A stretch of 64,000 nt of DNA from Streptomyces sp. NBC_00448 (GTDB lineage Bacteria > Actinomycetota > Actinomycetes > Streptomycetales > Streptomycetaceae), in the NCBI RefSeq assembly GCF_036014115.1, contig NZ_CP107913.1, positions 6,007,501 to 6,071,500 on the forward strand. The letters are read 5' to 3'. Under the pieces are notes generated by a model. It worked only from the letters and a program-made list of their open reading frames with translations. It had not been told where the DNA came from and made no database searches. Position numbers and translations under genes: made by a program. How positions within the stretch are numbered: position 1 is the first letter of the stretch; each line of letters opens with the position of its first letter. Below, one piece after another: positions 52,082 to 60,665 of this stretch.

Positions 52082-54475
52082 ATGGTCACGCGTAGAACGT
52101 TCCTGTCCGGCTCGGCGGTCGCGGCGGTGGTCGGCGTCGGCGCGGAGCCCGCTGTCGCCGAGGCCCGTACGCCGGCGGGCGCCGGGTCGATGCGCCCGAT
52201 CGACCGGCAGGCCGTCGTGGCCCGCCACCGCGTGGTGCGTGGGAAGCTCGACACGCAGAGCCCCCTGCAGGTCGGCAACGGCGGGTTCGCGTTCGGCGTC
52301 GACGTCACCGGGCTACAGACGTTCGTGCCGTTCAACACCATGTCGGACTGGGGCTGGCACAGCTTCCCGCTGCCGCCCGGCCAGGAGCCGTCGGACTTCC
52401 GCGGCCAGGTCTGGGACACGCACGGCCGGCCCGTCGACTACCCCATTCCCAACCCGGACCAGCCCGAACTGTCGGCGTGGCTCTACGCCAATCCGGCCCG
52501 CCTCAACCTCGGACGTATCGGCATGGAGCTGACCATGCCCGACGGCCGCGCGGCCACCGCCGGTGACCTCACGGCCGTCCACCAGGAACTCGACCTGTGG
52601 ACCGGCGTCCTCGACAGCCGGTTCGAGATCGCGGGCGAGCCGGTCCACGTCCGTACCTGCTGCCACCCCGACCACGACACGATCGCCGTGCAGATCGACT
52701 CGCCGCTCGTCGCCACCGGGCGGTTGGCGGTCCTCCTCGACTTCCCGTATGCCGACGGGCAGGAGTTCGCGGCGTACGTCGGTAACTACGGTGCGCCGGA
52801 CGCCCACACGACGACGGCGACGACGCGCGGGCACGACCGCGCCGACATCACGCACCGGCTGGACTCGACCGAATACCACGTCGCGCTCGCCTGGGAAGGC
52901 CAGGGCGCGTTCACCGCGCTGGGCGCCACCACCGGTGAACTCGCCATCCGTACCGCGCAGTACGGAACCGACGGTCACTGGGCCGACGTCACCGGCATCC
53001 TCGCGCCGCTCGTCGCGGACAACTCGCTGACCCTGCCGGTCAATTACCTGAACCTCGGCGACCCGGCGCCCGGCCAGGCCAAGCGCCTGGAGGTCGGCTA
53101 CACGTACGCGGGCCAGGACCACGACATCGTCGTCCCCGACGGCCAGACTCTGTCGATCGGAGCGGCGGCCGACCGGCACCGCTACCGCCTCGCCGCCGGC
53201 GGCCGTACCGACCGGCTGCGGTTCACCTGCACGTACGCGCCCACGCAGGCCGGATCGGTGCCGACGTCGAGCGCGAGCTTCGCGGCGAGCACCCGGGCCT
53301 GGCGGCAGTACTGGCTCTCCGGCGGGGCGATCGACCTGTCCGCGAGCACCGACCCGCGCTGGGAGGAACTGGAGCGGCGCGTCGTGCTCTCTCAGTACCT
53401 GATGCGCGTCAACGAGGCGGGCTCGCTGCCGCCGCAGGAGGCCGGGCTCGTCAACAACGGCTGGAACGGCAAGTTCCACATGGAGATGTACTGGTGGCAC
53501 GGTGCGCAGTGGGCGCTGTGGAACCGCTGGCCGATGCTCGACCGCAGCCTGGACGTCTACGAGCGCTTCCACAAGTCGGCGCGCGAACGCGCGGAATTCC
53601 AGGGCTTCGGCGGCGCGCGCTGGCCGAAGTGCACGACGGCCGACGGGCGCGAGTCGCCGCACGTCATCCACGCCCTGCTGGTGTGGCAGCAGCCGCACCC
53701 GCTCTTCCTCGCCGAGATGGACTACCAGGCGCACCCCGACGAGAGCACGTTGCACAAGTGGCGCGACATCGTCTTCGACACCGCCGACTTCCTTTCCTCC
53801 TGGGCCTTCTGGGACGAGGCCACGAGCCGCTACATCCTCGGCCCGCCCATGTACGTGGTCTCGGAGAACACCGACCCCAAGACCACCCAGAACCCGACGT
53901 TCGAGCTGGCCTACTGGCGGTTCGGCCTGCGGATCGCGCAGCAGTGGCGCAAGCGCCTCGGCCTGCGCGACGACCCGCAGTGGCAGCGCGTCCACGACAA
54001 GCTCGCGCCGCTGCCGGTGCAGGACGGCGTGTACGTCCTGAACGAGGGCGTCCAGGACATGTGGACGAAGTGGAACTACGAACACCCGGCCCTGATCGGC
54101 CCGTACGGCTGGCTGCCGGGCGACGGTGTCGACGTCCCCACGATGGCCCGTACCGCCGAGAAGGTCTTCACCGGCTGGCAGTTCGACCAGACCTGGGGGT
54201 GGGACTTCCCGATGCTCGCGATGTGCGCCGCGCGGCTCGGCCGCCCCGCCGACGCCGTGGACTTCCTGCTCCACCCGGCCGCGGGCTTCCAGTTCGACGA
54301 CGCCGGCCTGGCCACCGGCGGGCCGTTCCCCTACTTCCCCAGCAACGCCGCGCTGCTGTACGCCGTCGCCTTCATGGCCGCCGGCTGGCACGGCGCCCCC
54401 GACCACCACGCACCGGGCTTCCCCGCGGACCGGAGCTGGTCGGTGCGCTTCGAGGGGCTGCAGCCGGCCCTGTGA
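52082..54475 (+). CDS. Tat-exported six-hairpin (alpha/alpha) glycosidase-like protein
   Basis: 797 residues from ATG 52082 (AGGAGG 8 nt upstream). The Tat signal TRRTFLSGSAVAAVVG starts at residue 3. A beta-sandwich-like N-terminal half (PLQVGNGGFAFGVDVTGLQT) precedes a helical half with NGWNGKFHMEMYWWHGAQW, WPMLDRSLDVY and TWGWDFPMLA, the kind of aromatic/acidic motifs seen in GH65/GH95-type (alpha/alpha)6 enzymes. E in FHMEMYWW is a candidate catalytic acid. The exact family and substrate are unknown. LacI-type dyads upstream suggest carbohydrate induction. Confidence 0.7.
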   Translation: MVTRRTFLSGSAVAAVVGVGAEPAVAEARTPAGAGSMRPIDRQAVVARHRVVRGKLDTQSPLQVGNGGFAFGVDVTGLQTFVPFNTMSDWGWHSFPLPPGQEPSDFRGQVWDTHGRPVDYPIPNPDQPELSAWLYANPARLNLGRIGMELTMPDGRAATAGDLTAVHQELDLWTGVLDSRFEIAGEPVHVRTCCHPDHDTIAVQIDSPLVATGRLAVLLDFPYADGQEFAAYVGNYGAPDAHTTTATTRGHDRADITHRLDSTEYHVALAWEGQGAFTALGATTGELAIRTAQYGTDGHWADVTGILAPLVADNSLTLPVNYLNLGDPAPGQAKRLEVGYTYAGQDHDIVVPDGQTLSIGAAADRHRYRLAAGGRTDRLRFTCTYAPTQAGSVPTSSASFAASTRAWRQYWLSGGAIDLSASTDPRWEELERRVVLSQYLMRVNEAGSLPPQEAGLVNNGWNGKFHMEMYWWHGAQWALWNRWPMLDRSLDVYERFHKSARERAEFQGFGGARWPKCTTADGRESPHVIHALLVWQQPHPLFLAEMDYQAHPDESTLHKWRDIVFDTADFLSSWAFWDEATSRYILGPPMYVVSENTDPKTTQNPTFELAYWRFGLRIAQQWRKRLGLRDDPQWQRVHDKLAPLPVQDGVYVLNEGVQDMWTKWNYEHPALIGPYGWLPGDGVDVPTMARTAEKVFTGWQFDQTWGWDFPMLAMCAARLGRPADAVDFLLHPAAGFQFDDAGLATGGPFPYFPSNAALLYAVAFMAAGWHGAPDHHAPGFPADRSWSVRFEGLQPAL

Positions 54476-54478
54476 GTT

Positions 54479-54502
54479 CTCGTCGGGGGCCGGTCCGACG
54501 AG
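54479..54502 (+). terminator. Hairpin after the glycosidase-like gene
   Basis: CTCGTCGG and CCGACGAG form an 8-bp stem with an 8-nt loop, starting 3 nt after the stop codon. Confidence 0.65.
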
Positions 54503-54584
54503 TCCGCACTTCCTGCGAGGGGCACGCGGGTGACGCCGTCGTCCTCACGTCATCTGGGTGATCCGCATCGCTCGCCTGGGCCGG

Positions 54585-54603
54585 GTGTGCAAAAATCGCA
54601 CAC
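54585..54603 (+). promoter_or_regulatory. Operator abutting the start codon of the HTH-ImmA gene
   Basis: GTGTGC-aaaaatc-GCACAC ends one base before the ATG at 54604, where a Shine-Dalgarno sequence would normally be. Binding here by the gene's own HTH would block a leaderless or short-leader transcript. Confidence 0.55.
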
Positions 54604-55710
54604 ATGGAAACGGCGCAGAACTGGGGAGAGGTCGGCGAGCGGATCGCCGAGGCCCGCCTCGCCGCGGGCTTGAGCCAGGGCGATCTCGCCTCGCGAGTCG
54701 AGCTGGACCGCACCGCAGTCGTCCGCATCGAAGCAGGCGAGCGGCGGATCACCGCATTGGAGCTGTCCCGGCTGGCCGACGCGTTGGGCGTCCCCCTGGC
54801 GCACCTGCTCTCGCGACCACGAGAGGCTCTGGTCTCCCGCCGTACCGCCCTCGAAGAGACTTCCGACGGCACGGCCCGCTCCCGGTACCGGCTCGACGCC
54901 CGGCTCGAGGAACACGCCCGGTTCGCCGCCTGGCTCGTCTCACACGGTCACCTGCGGCCACCGGTGCTCGACGACGCACTGCTGCGTACTCCTGGCATGT
55001 CACCCGACCCCGTGAAACTGGCGCAGGCGGCCCGGGGTGTCGCCGGGCTCGTGTCCGGCCCGCTCGGTGCGCTGGCCGACGTTCTGGAGTGCTTCGGCCT
55101 CTACCTGACCGTCGTCGATGACGCGGGGGAGGGCGCATCCCTTCTTCAGGACGGGTACGGCGTCGCCGTCATCAGCGGCGAGCCCCAGCCGGGTCGTCGG
55201 CGGTGGACGGCCGCGCACGAGCTGGGTCACCACCTGTTGCAGGACGAGTATCACAGCGACGCGGGAGTCGCGGCCGCGCGGGACGAGCGCGAGCAGCTCA
55301 TCGACCGTTTCGCCGAGGAGTTCCTGCTGCCGGGGGACGACATGCGGTCCGCCTGGGCGGAGACCGACGGGGGGAGGAGCCCTCGGGCGGTCCTGCTGGA
55401 CCTCGCTGCCCGCTACCGCGTGTCATGGAGCGCGGTCGTCAACCGTGCACGTCGTCTGGACTTCATCGATGTCACGGACGCCCGCCGCTACAAGGCGGAC
55501 ATACCGCAGCGCGGCGATTTCCTCGCCGCCCACGGCAGCCAACCGGTACCGGACCTGGAGATCGGCACCACCGGTAGGCAGTGGCGCAAGGCGACGCTGC
55601 AAGCCTGGTTCGCCGGCGCCGTCACCGCGCCGCGAGTTGTCGAACTGCTCTACGGCGCCATCAGCGAGGACGAACTCCCCAGCCGCGACGTGGAAGACGA
55701 GCTGCCGTGA
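54604..55710 (+). CDS. XRE HTH fused to ImmA/IrrE (COG2856) metalloprotease
   Basis: 368 residues. XRE HTH at about 11-66 (AAGLSQGDLASRVELDRTAVVRIE). The M78-type domain carries H205-E206-x2-H209 (HELGHH), and a third acidic residue is likely in DRFAEEFLLP. This is the architecture of COG2856 antitoxins. Its TGA overlaps the GTG of a PIN-like gene. No SD is visible before the ATG. Confidence 0.88.
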   Translation: METAQNWGEVGERIAEARLAAGLSQGDLASRVELDRTAVVRIEAGERRITALELSRLADALGVPLAHLLSRPREALVSRRTALEETSDGTARSRYRLDARLEEHARFAAWLVSHGHLRPPVLDDALLRTPGMSPDPVKLAQAARGVAGLVSGPLGALADVLECFGLYLTVVDDAGEGASLLQDGYGVAVISGEPQPGRRRWTAAHELGHHLLQDEYHSDAGVAAARDEREQLIDRFAEEFLLPGDDMRSAWAETDGGRSPRAVLLDLAARYRVSWSAVVNRARRLDFIDVTDARRYKADIPQRGDFLAAHGSQPVPDLEIGTTGRQWRKATLQAWFAGAVTAPRVVELLYGAISEDELPSRDVEDELP

Positions 55711-56260
55711 TCGCGCAATCCCCGTTAACGACCGCTACGGGGCCGGTGCTGATCTGGGACACCTCGCCTCTGCTGCATGCCATCAAGGCGGAGAAGACCG
55801 ACGTGCTGCACGACTTCGCACCTGGAGCGACGGGCCGCGGCGTAACGTGACGACCGAGACCGTTCGCCACGAGATCAGGCGCCAGGGTCTGGAACTCGGC
55901 GGGCTGGACTGGCTTGACGTGGTGCATCTGGACGACCTCGACGAACTGAACCGACTGGTCGTCTGGATGGACCGCGTGTCGGGCCAGAAGTCCAACCAGG
56001 GCGAGGCGACCGTTCTTGCCTGGGCGGACGTGCACGGGGCGGTCGCGGTGATCGACGACGGCGACGCACACCGGATCGGACGGCGGCACGGGCTCGGTGT
56101 CTGCGGCTCGCTGCGGATCGTGGCCGAAGCCGTGGCGGATGGACGCACGACCGAGTACGTCGCCACCACATTCGTGGACACCCTGATCGGGACCGGGATG
56201 CGTTATCCCTGCCGGCTCGGCCAGTTCATCCCCTGGGCCAAGCAGAACGGCCTTGTCTGA
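55707..56260 (+). pseudogene. PIN-like (DUF4411-type) toxin gene broken by a frameshift
   Basis: GTG 55707 opens LIWDTSPLLHAIKAEKTDVL, a PIN opening (D18), but stops at 55850. The same protein resumes in the -1 frame from about 55830 (NVTTETVRHEIRRQ) and continues to TGA 56258-56260 with GEATVLAWADVHGAVAVIDD and ATTFVDTLIGTG. One missing base between about 55818 and 55848 explains the break. No slippery heptamer is obvious. Overlap with the HTH-ImmA stop supports a toxin/antitoxin pair. It could be a sequencing error or a real inactivation. Confidence 0.75.
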
Positions 56261-56276
56261 GGGCCGGTGCGGGCGA

Positions 56277-56300
56277 ACGGGTCCGCTGCGTCGGACCCGT
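56277..56300 (+). terminator. Terminator of the HTH-ImmA/PIN locus
   Basis: ACGGGTCCG and CGGACCCGT form a perfect 9-bp stem around CTGCGT, 17 nt after the stop. Confidence 0.75.
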
Positions 56301-56435
56301 AGCCCTCATGCCCCGCCACCAGTCAGGTGATTCCGGGGGCGGGTCCGGGCGGGTGGGCGGGTCGCTGCGCCCGACACGGTCCATGATCGCCTACGCCGAC
56401 ATCTCGGCCTCGGCTGTCGGCGGACGGAGGCGGTT

Positions 56436-58205
56436 ATGGACATCCTGCTGGTGGCGAGCGCGTTCAACAGCCTGACGCAGCGCGTGTTCGCGGAGTTGGG
56501 GGACCGCGGGCACCGGGTGGCGGTGGAACTGGCGCTCGGGGACGAGGCGTTGCGCGAGGCCGTCAGGAGCCACGCGCCCGAGCTGATCGTCGCACCGATG
56601 CTCAGGACGGCGATCCCGGAGGACATCTGGTCGGCGTACACCTGCCTGATCGTCCACCCGGGCCCGGTGGGGGACCGCGGACCGTCGTCGCTGGACCGGG
56701 CCGTCACCGAGGGGGCCGAGGAGTGGGGGGTGACGGTCCTCCAGGCGGTCGCCGAGATGGACGCGGGCGACGTGTGGGCGTCGGTGGCCTGCCCGGTGCC
56801 CCCGGTCGGCAAGAGCGACCTGTACCGCAACGAGATCGGTGACGCGGCGGCCCGAGCGGTGATGCTGGCGGTCGAGCGCGTCGCCGCCGGGAGCTATGTG
56901 CCGCGCCCGCAGCAGGCAACTCCCGCAACTCCCGCAACTCCCGCCGGCCTTGCCGCTCCGGGTGCCGAAAGCCCCGCCGAACCCGCTCCCGCCGGGCCGG
57001 GCGCGCCGCGCTCCCGGCCCTATCTCGACCAGAGCGAGCGGCGGATCGACTGGGCGGCGGACCCCACCGAACTGGTGGTGCGGAAGCTGCGGGCGGCGGA
57101 CTCGCAGCCCGGCGTGCTCGACGACCTGCTCGGTGAGCAGTGGTACCTGCACGGCGGGCATCCCGAGGGCGTCCTGCGCGGGCGCCCCGGGACGCTGCTG
57201 GCCACCCGCGCCGGAGCCGTCTGCCGTGCGACCGCGGACGGAGCGGTGTGGCTCCCCGAACTGCGGCCCCGCCGCAAGCCGGGCGGGCCCGCGACCTTCA
57301 AGCGGCCGGCCGTACTCGCCCTCGGGGACCGGATGCCCGCGCTGCCCGAGTCCGCCGTCCCGCTGTGGCTGCCCCGGGAGCGGCGGACGTACAGCGACAT
57401 CCGCTACGAGGAGGACGGGCAGGTCGGGTTCCTGCGGTTCGCCTTCCCCGGCGGCGCGATGAGCACCGACCAGTGCCGGCGGCTGCTCGCGGCCCACCGC
57501 TTCGCCTGCTCGCGCCCGACCACCGTGCTGGTGCTGGGCGGCGCCAGGGACTTCTTCTCCAACGGCATCCACCTGAACGTGATCCAGGGCGCCGCTGACC
57601 CGGCCCAGGAGTCCTGGGAGAACATCAACGCCATGGACGATGTCGTCGAGGCGCTACTGACGACCCCGGACCGGCTGGTCGTGGCCGCGCTCGCCGGTAA
57701 CGCGGCGGCCGGCGGAGTGCCGCTCGCGCTGGCCGCGGACGAGGTCTGGTGCCGCGCCGGGGCCGTGCTCAACCCGCATTACCGCCTGATGGGGCTGCAC
57801 GGTTCGGAGTACTGGACGTACACGCTGCCCCGACGGGTGGGAGACGCGCAGGCCGAACGGCTCATGCGGCAGGCCCTGCCGGTGACCGCCGCCCGCGCGC
57901 GCGACCTCGGCCTCGTCGACCTCGTGCTCGACAGCACACCCGCGCAGTTCGGTGCGGCCGTCGCGGAACGTGCCGCGCGTCTGGCGTCGGCGCCCCGCAC
58001 GCAGCAGCGCGTCGTCGAGAAGAAGGCGCGGCGGGAACGGGACGAGGAGACGCTGCGGGCCCACCGCGAGCGGGAACTGGCCCTGATGCGGCAGACCTTC
58101 TTCGACCCGGACGCGCCGTACCACGCGCTGCGCAGTGCCTTCGTCACCAAGCAGCGCCCCACGCGGACCCCTGAGCATCTGCGCCGCGGGAACACGGCGG
58201 ACTAG
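56436..58205 (+). CDS. hoxX: Hydrogenase maturation protein HoxX
   Basis: 589 residues. The N-terminal formyltransferase-like domain (about 1-165) has HPGPVGDRG (74-82) and WGVTVLQAVAEMDAGDVWA. A Thr/Pro/Ala linker coded by short tandem repeats follows. The C-terminal crotonase-like domain (about 335-520) has FSNGIHLNVI and GNAAAGGVPLALAADEVW. HoxX makes the CO ligand of [NiFe]-hydrogenases from a formyl-THF-derived group under air. GGAGGCGG precedes the ATG. No hydrogenase gene is in the window. Confidence 0.9.
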   Translation: MDILLVASAFNSLTQRVFAELGDRGHRVAVELALGDEALREAVRSHAPELIVAPMLRTAIPEDIWSAYTCLIVHPGPVGDRGPSSLDRAVTEGAEEWGVTVLQAVAEMDAGDVWASVACPVPPVGKSDLYRNEIGDAAARAVMLAVERVAAGSYVPRPQQATPATPATPAGLAAPGAESPAEPAPAGPGAPRSRPYLDQSERRIDWAADPTELVVRKLRAADSQPGVLDDLLGEQWYLHGGHPEGVLRGRPGTLLATRAGAVCRATADGAVWLPELRPRRKPGGPATFKRPAVLALGDRMPALPESAVPLWLPRERRTYSDIRYEEDGQVGFLRFAFPGGAMSTDQCRRLLAAHRFACSRPTTVLVLGGARDFFSNGIHLNVIQGAADPAQESWENINAMDDVVEALLTTPDRLVVAALAGNAAAGGVPLALAADEVWCRAGAVLNPHYRLMGLHGSEYWTYTLPRRVGDAQAERLMRQALPVTAARARDLGLVDLVLDSTPAQFGAAVAERAARLASAPRTQQRVVEKKARRERDEETLRAHRERELALMRQTFFDPDAPYHALRSAFVTKQRPTRTPEHLRRGNTAD

Positions 58206-58221
58206 GGCCGGCCGCGGGTGG

Positions 58222-58275
58222 GTCGGGCGCCGTTCGGCGGTCAGGCGGGTCGAGCGCCGTTCGGCGGTCAGGCGC
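58222..58275. repeat. Tandem 27-bp direct repeat after hoxX
   Basis: Two adjacent copies (58222-58248 and 58249-58275) of a GCGCCGTTCGGCGGTCAGGC-containing unit, with two differences. The second copy includes the TetR gene stop codon. Confidence 0.75.
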
Positions 58276-59080
58276 GGCGTTTGCGCTTACTGGTGGGGGT
58301 GGGCGGCTTCGGCGAAGTGGGGAGGGGGGTCTTGCCGATGGTGGGGAGGATGAAGTCCTGGATCAGGCCCTTGGCGTCGCGGACCAGGGGGCGGAAGGCC
58401 CGGTAGCGGGACAGGGTGATGATCCGCGCGACGAACGGGGTGGAGCGGCGGACGAACTCGCGGGTGCGGGCGGTGTCCTCGGTGCGGTCGAAGACCCAGT
58501 ACAGGACGACCACCATCAGGTGCAGCCACAGCAGGTCGGGGAGGAGCTCGGCGAGTTCGGCGTCGAGTTTGGGGGCGAGGTCGGAGCCGGTCAGGACGTC
58601 GTGGAAGAGGGCGACGGCGGTCTCGCGGGCCGGGTGGGACTCGTTGGAGAACGGGCTGAGCGAGCTGTCCGGGTCGGCGGCGGTGCGGAAGAACTGCGCG
58701 GCGAACTCATGGTATTCCGCCGCGCAGTCCAGCCAGGAGGCGAGGGTGATCTCCAGTCGCCGCGCGAAATCCCGCTCCCCCTCCATGCGGGATGTCGCGT
58801 CGCGCGCGTGGTCGTGCGTCATCAGGTCGTAGAACCCCTGGATCAGGAATTCCTTCGACTCGAAGTAGTAGTACGCGTTGCCGACCGAGACCCCGGCCTC
58901 CTGGGCGATCGCCCGCATCGTGGTCTTGTCGTAGCCGCGCTCCTGGAACAGCCGCATCGCCGTGGCGAGGATCAGCGCCCGGGTCTGCTCGCTCTTGCCC
59001 GTCTTCGGCCTGGCCCGGCCACCGGGCAGCGGCTCGGCCTCGCCGGTGTCGGCGGCCTTCGCGGTGGTGCGGTCGTTCAT
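58268..59080 (-). CDS. TetR-family regulator, last gene of its operon
   Basis: 270 residues from ATG 59080 (a GTG at 59089 is possible). HTH at about 38-85: LILATAMRLFQERGYDKTTM, then AIAQEAGVSVGNAYYYFESKE. The C-terminus is an unusual Pro/Lys/Arg-rich tail. It lies 19 nt downstream of the DUF393 gene and probably binds the twin TTGAAC/GTTCAA operators upstream of the operon. Confidence 0.88.
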   Translation of the reverse strand: MNDRTTAKAADTGEAEPLPGGRARPKTGKSEQTRALILATAMRLFQERGYDKTTMRAIAQEAGVSVGNAYYYFESKEFLIQGFYDLMTHDHARDATSRMEGERDFARRLEITLASWLDCAAEYHEFAAQFFRTAADPDSSLSPFSNESHPARETAVALFHDVLTGSDLAPKLDAELAELLPDLLWLHLMVVVLYWVFDRTEDTARTREFVRRSTPFVARIITLSRYRAFRPLVRDAKGLIQDFILPTIGKTPLPTSPKPPTPTSKRKRRA

Positions 59081-59099
59081 GTCCTCCACCCGGGTGAGC

Positions 59100-59834
59100 C
59101 TATCCGGGGGCGGGCCCGCAGCCGTCCGTGCAGGTGTCGTCGTGCTCCCCGGCGCGGGTGCGGGTGCCGGTGCGTGAGGTGGGAGCGGGGCCGGGGCCGG
59201 GGTCCGGGCCAGGCTCCGGGGTCGGCCCGGGCGCCTGGCTCCATCCGGTGACCCGGTCGTACGTCCAGCCGGGCGCCATCCCGTACGTCACCCTCCCCGG
59301 CGGCCTGGCCGGCGGGTGGACGAGCGCGCCGTGGCTGGTCGTACCGCGGTACTTCGCCGCGCTGAGCACCGCGGCCCGGGCCAGCCGTCGCCCGGCCGGC
59401 CTGGTCAGGGTGTGCGCGAACTCGCGGTGCCCGGCCAGCGCCCACAGGCAGACGATGAAGGCGTTGTCGCCCCGGTAGACCTGGCCCTGGTCGCCCACCG
59501 CGGTGATCTCCTTGGCCGTGGCGGCGTGGTCCAACTCCGGGAAGCGGCGCAGCGCTTCGCCCGACCCGGTGGGCACCAGGTCGATCGGCACGAGTTGCCG
59601 CTGCCGGGCCAGCCAGTCCGCGACGAACGAGCACAGCTTGCAGTGCGGGTCGTACAGCACGGTCAGCCCGCGCAACGGCCGGCGGGGGATCGCCCGGCGG
59701 GGGATCGCCCGGCGGGGGACCGGCCGGCGTCCGCTCCCGGTCGCGCTCCCACTCCCACTCCTGCTCCCGGTCGCGCGCGCCGCGGCTGCCGGCCGGTACG
59801 GCCCCGCCCAGCGGGCCGCGGTGTCGGCGGCCAT
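59100..59834 (-). CDS. DUF393 (DCC1-like) thiol-disulfide oxidoreductase-family protein
   Basis: 244 residues. The DxxCxxC motif is in LYDPHCKLCSFVADWL (about 60-76). A basic Gly/Ser/Arg N-terminus includes the repeat IPRRAIPRRP, coded by tandem 15-nt DNA repeats at about 59682-59725. A Pro/Gly/Thr tail with CTDGC follows. It starts one base after the stop of the membrane-protein gene, so it is coupled. The family is redox-like but biochemically undefined. Confidence 0.85.
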   Translation of the reverse strand: MAADTAARWAGPYRPAAAARATGSRSGSGSATGSGRRPVPRRAIPRRAIPRRPLRGLTVLYDPHCKLCSFVADWLARQRQLVPIDLVPTGSGEALRRFPELDHAATAKEITAVGDQGQVYRGDNAFIVCLWALAGHREFAHTLTRPAGRRLARAAVLSAAKYRGTTSHGALVHPPARPPGRVTYGMAPGWTYDRVTGWSQAPGPTPEPGPDPGPGPAPTSRTGTRTRAGEHDDTCTDGCGPAPG

Positions 59835-59835
59835 C

Positions 59836-60258
59836 TCAGGCCCCCGCGGGCTTGGGCGCCCACGCGGTCGGCGTGGTGTCGTCCGGCTCGATCGGAGGGT
59901 ACTGCTCGCGGTCGCTCAGGCCGCGCCGCCGGAAGCGGTTGAGGACGTAGACGTTGCCCAGGTGCATGGCGCCGAGCACCAGCAGGACGACGCCGAGCTT
60001 GACCGACAGCGCCTCGAAGACCTCACGGGCGTCCTCGATGGTGTCGGTGGTCTTCAGGTAGAGCGCGACGAAGCCGAGGTTGACCAGGTAGAAGCCGACC
60101 ACCAGCAGGTGGTTGACCGCGTCGGCCAGCTTCTCGTCGCCGTGCAGGACGTCGGACAGGAAGAGCCGGCCGTTGTGGCTGAGCGTCCGGGCCACCCAGA
60201 CGGTCAGCGTGACGCTGATCGCCAGGTAGATCACATAGGCGAGGACGGTGAGGTTCAT
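59836..60258 (-). CDS. Small four-helix membrane protein (DoxX-like), first gene of the TetR operon
   Basis: 140 residues from ATG 60258 (GGGGTGGAA upstream). Hydrophobic helices at about 3-23 (VLAYVIYLAISVTLTVWVA), 47-68 and 86-104 (GVVLLVLGAMHLGNVYVLN). The order membrane protein, DUF393, TetR suggests a redox or lipid-stress membrane function (inference). Function is unknown. Confidence 0.75.
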   Translation of the reverse strand: MNLTVLAYVIYLAISVTLTVWVARTLSHNGRLFLSDVLHGDEKLADAVNHLLVVGFYLVNLGFVALYLKTTDTIEDAREVFEALSVKLGVVLLVLGAMHLGNVYVLNRFRRRGLSDREQYPPIEPDDTTPTAWAPKPAGA

Positions 60259-60286
60259 GACGCATTCCACCCCTGGGAGAGTGCTC

Positions 60287-60345
60287 TTGAACGTGTTCAA
60301 AACTCTGACAGCAAGGATGCTAGCCCTGTTATTGAACGTGTTCAA
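60287..60345 (-). promoter_or_regulatory. Twin TetR operators over a leftward promoter
   Basis: TTGAACGTGTTCAA occurs exactly twice, at 60287-60300 and 60332-60345. On the minus strand, TTGAAC (60345-60340), 17 nt, then TAGCAT (60322-60317) is a good housekeeping promoter. One operator covers the -35 element and the other lies just past the start site. This is a classic repression layout for the operon ending in the TetR gene. Confidence 0.75.
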
Positions 60346-60422
60346 GACGGCCAAGTCCCGTCGCCGCGGAGCTGGGTGACGGAGTGACGGCCTTGCCGGG
60401 TGGCGGGGCGGGGCAGACGGAA

Positions 60423-60458
60423 GCGGCCCGGCTCCTTCGGGGGAGGGAGCCGGGCCGC
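60423..60458 (-). terminator. Terminator downstream of the MMPL gene
   Basis: GCGGCCCGGCTCC and GGAGCCGGGCCGC form a perfect 13-bp stem with a 10-nt loop, 208 nt past the MMPL stop. The rest of 60346-60665 has no gene or other structure I can support. Confidence 0.7.
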
Positions 60459-60665
60459 GTCGGGTGGGTGCGGGAATGCCGCGCCGAGGTGGGTGCCCAG
60501 GAGGATGGCGGGTCGCCGTTGTGGCGGGGGGGCCAAAGGGCGCGCCGGTGTCGAAAGTGGAGAGCGCGCGGAGATCGCCGAGGGACGAGGTGATCGAGCA
60601 CGGTCGACCGTCGACACCGGGTCCAAGTGCCCGGAGGCGAGACAGCGGTTGAGAAGGGGGACCGT

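Noticed and set aside
55830..55850. Programmed -1 ribosomal frameshifting in the PIN-like gene
   Set aside because: No slippery heptamer or downstream stem is evident; a one-base loss or sequencing error is simpler.
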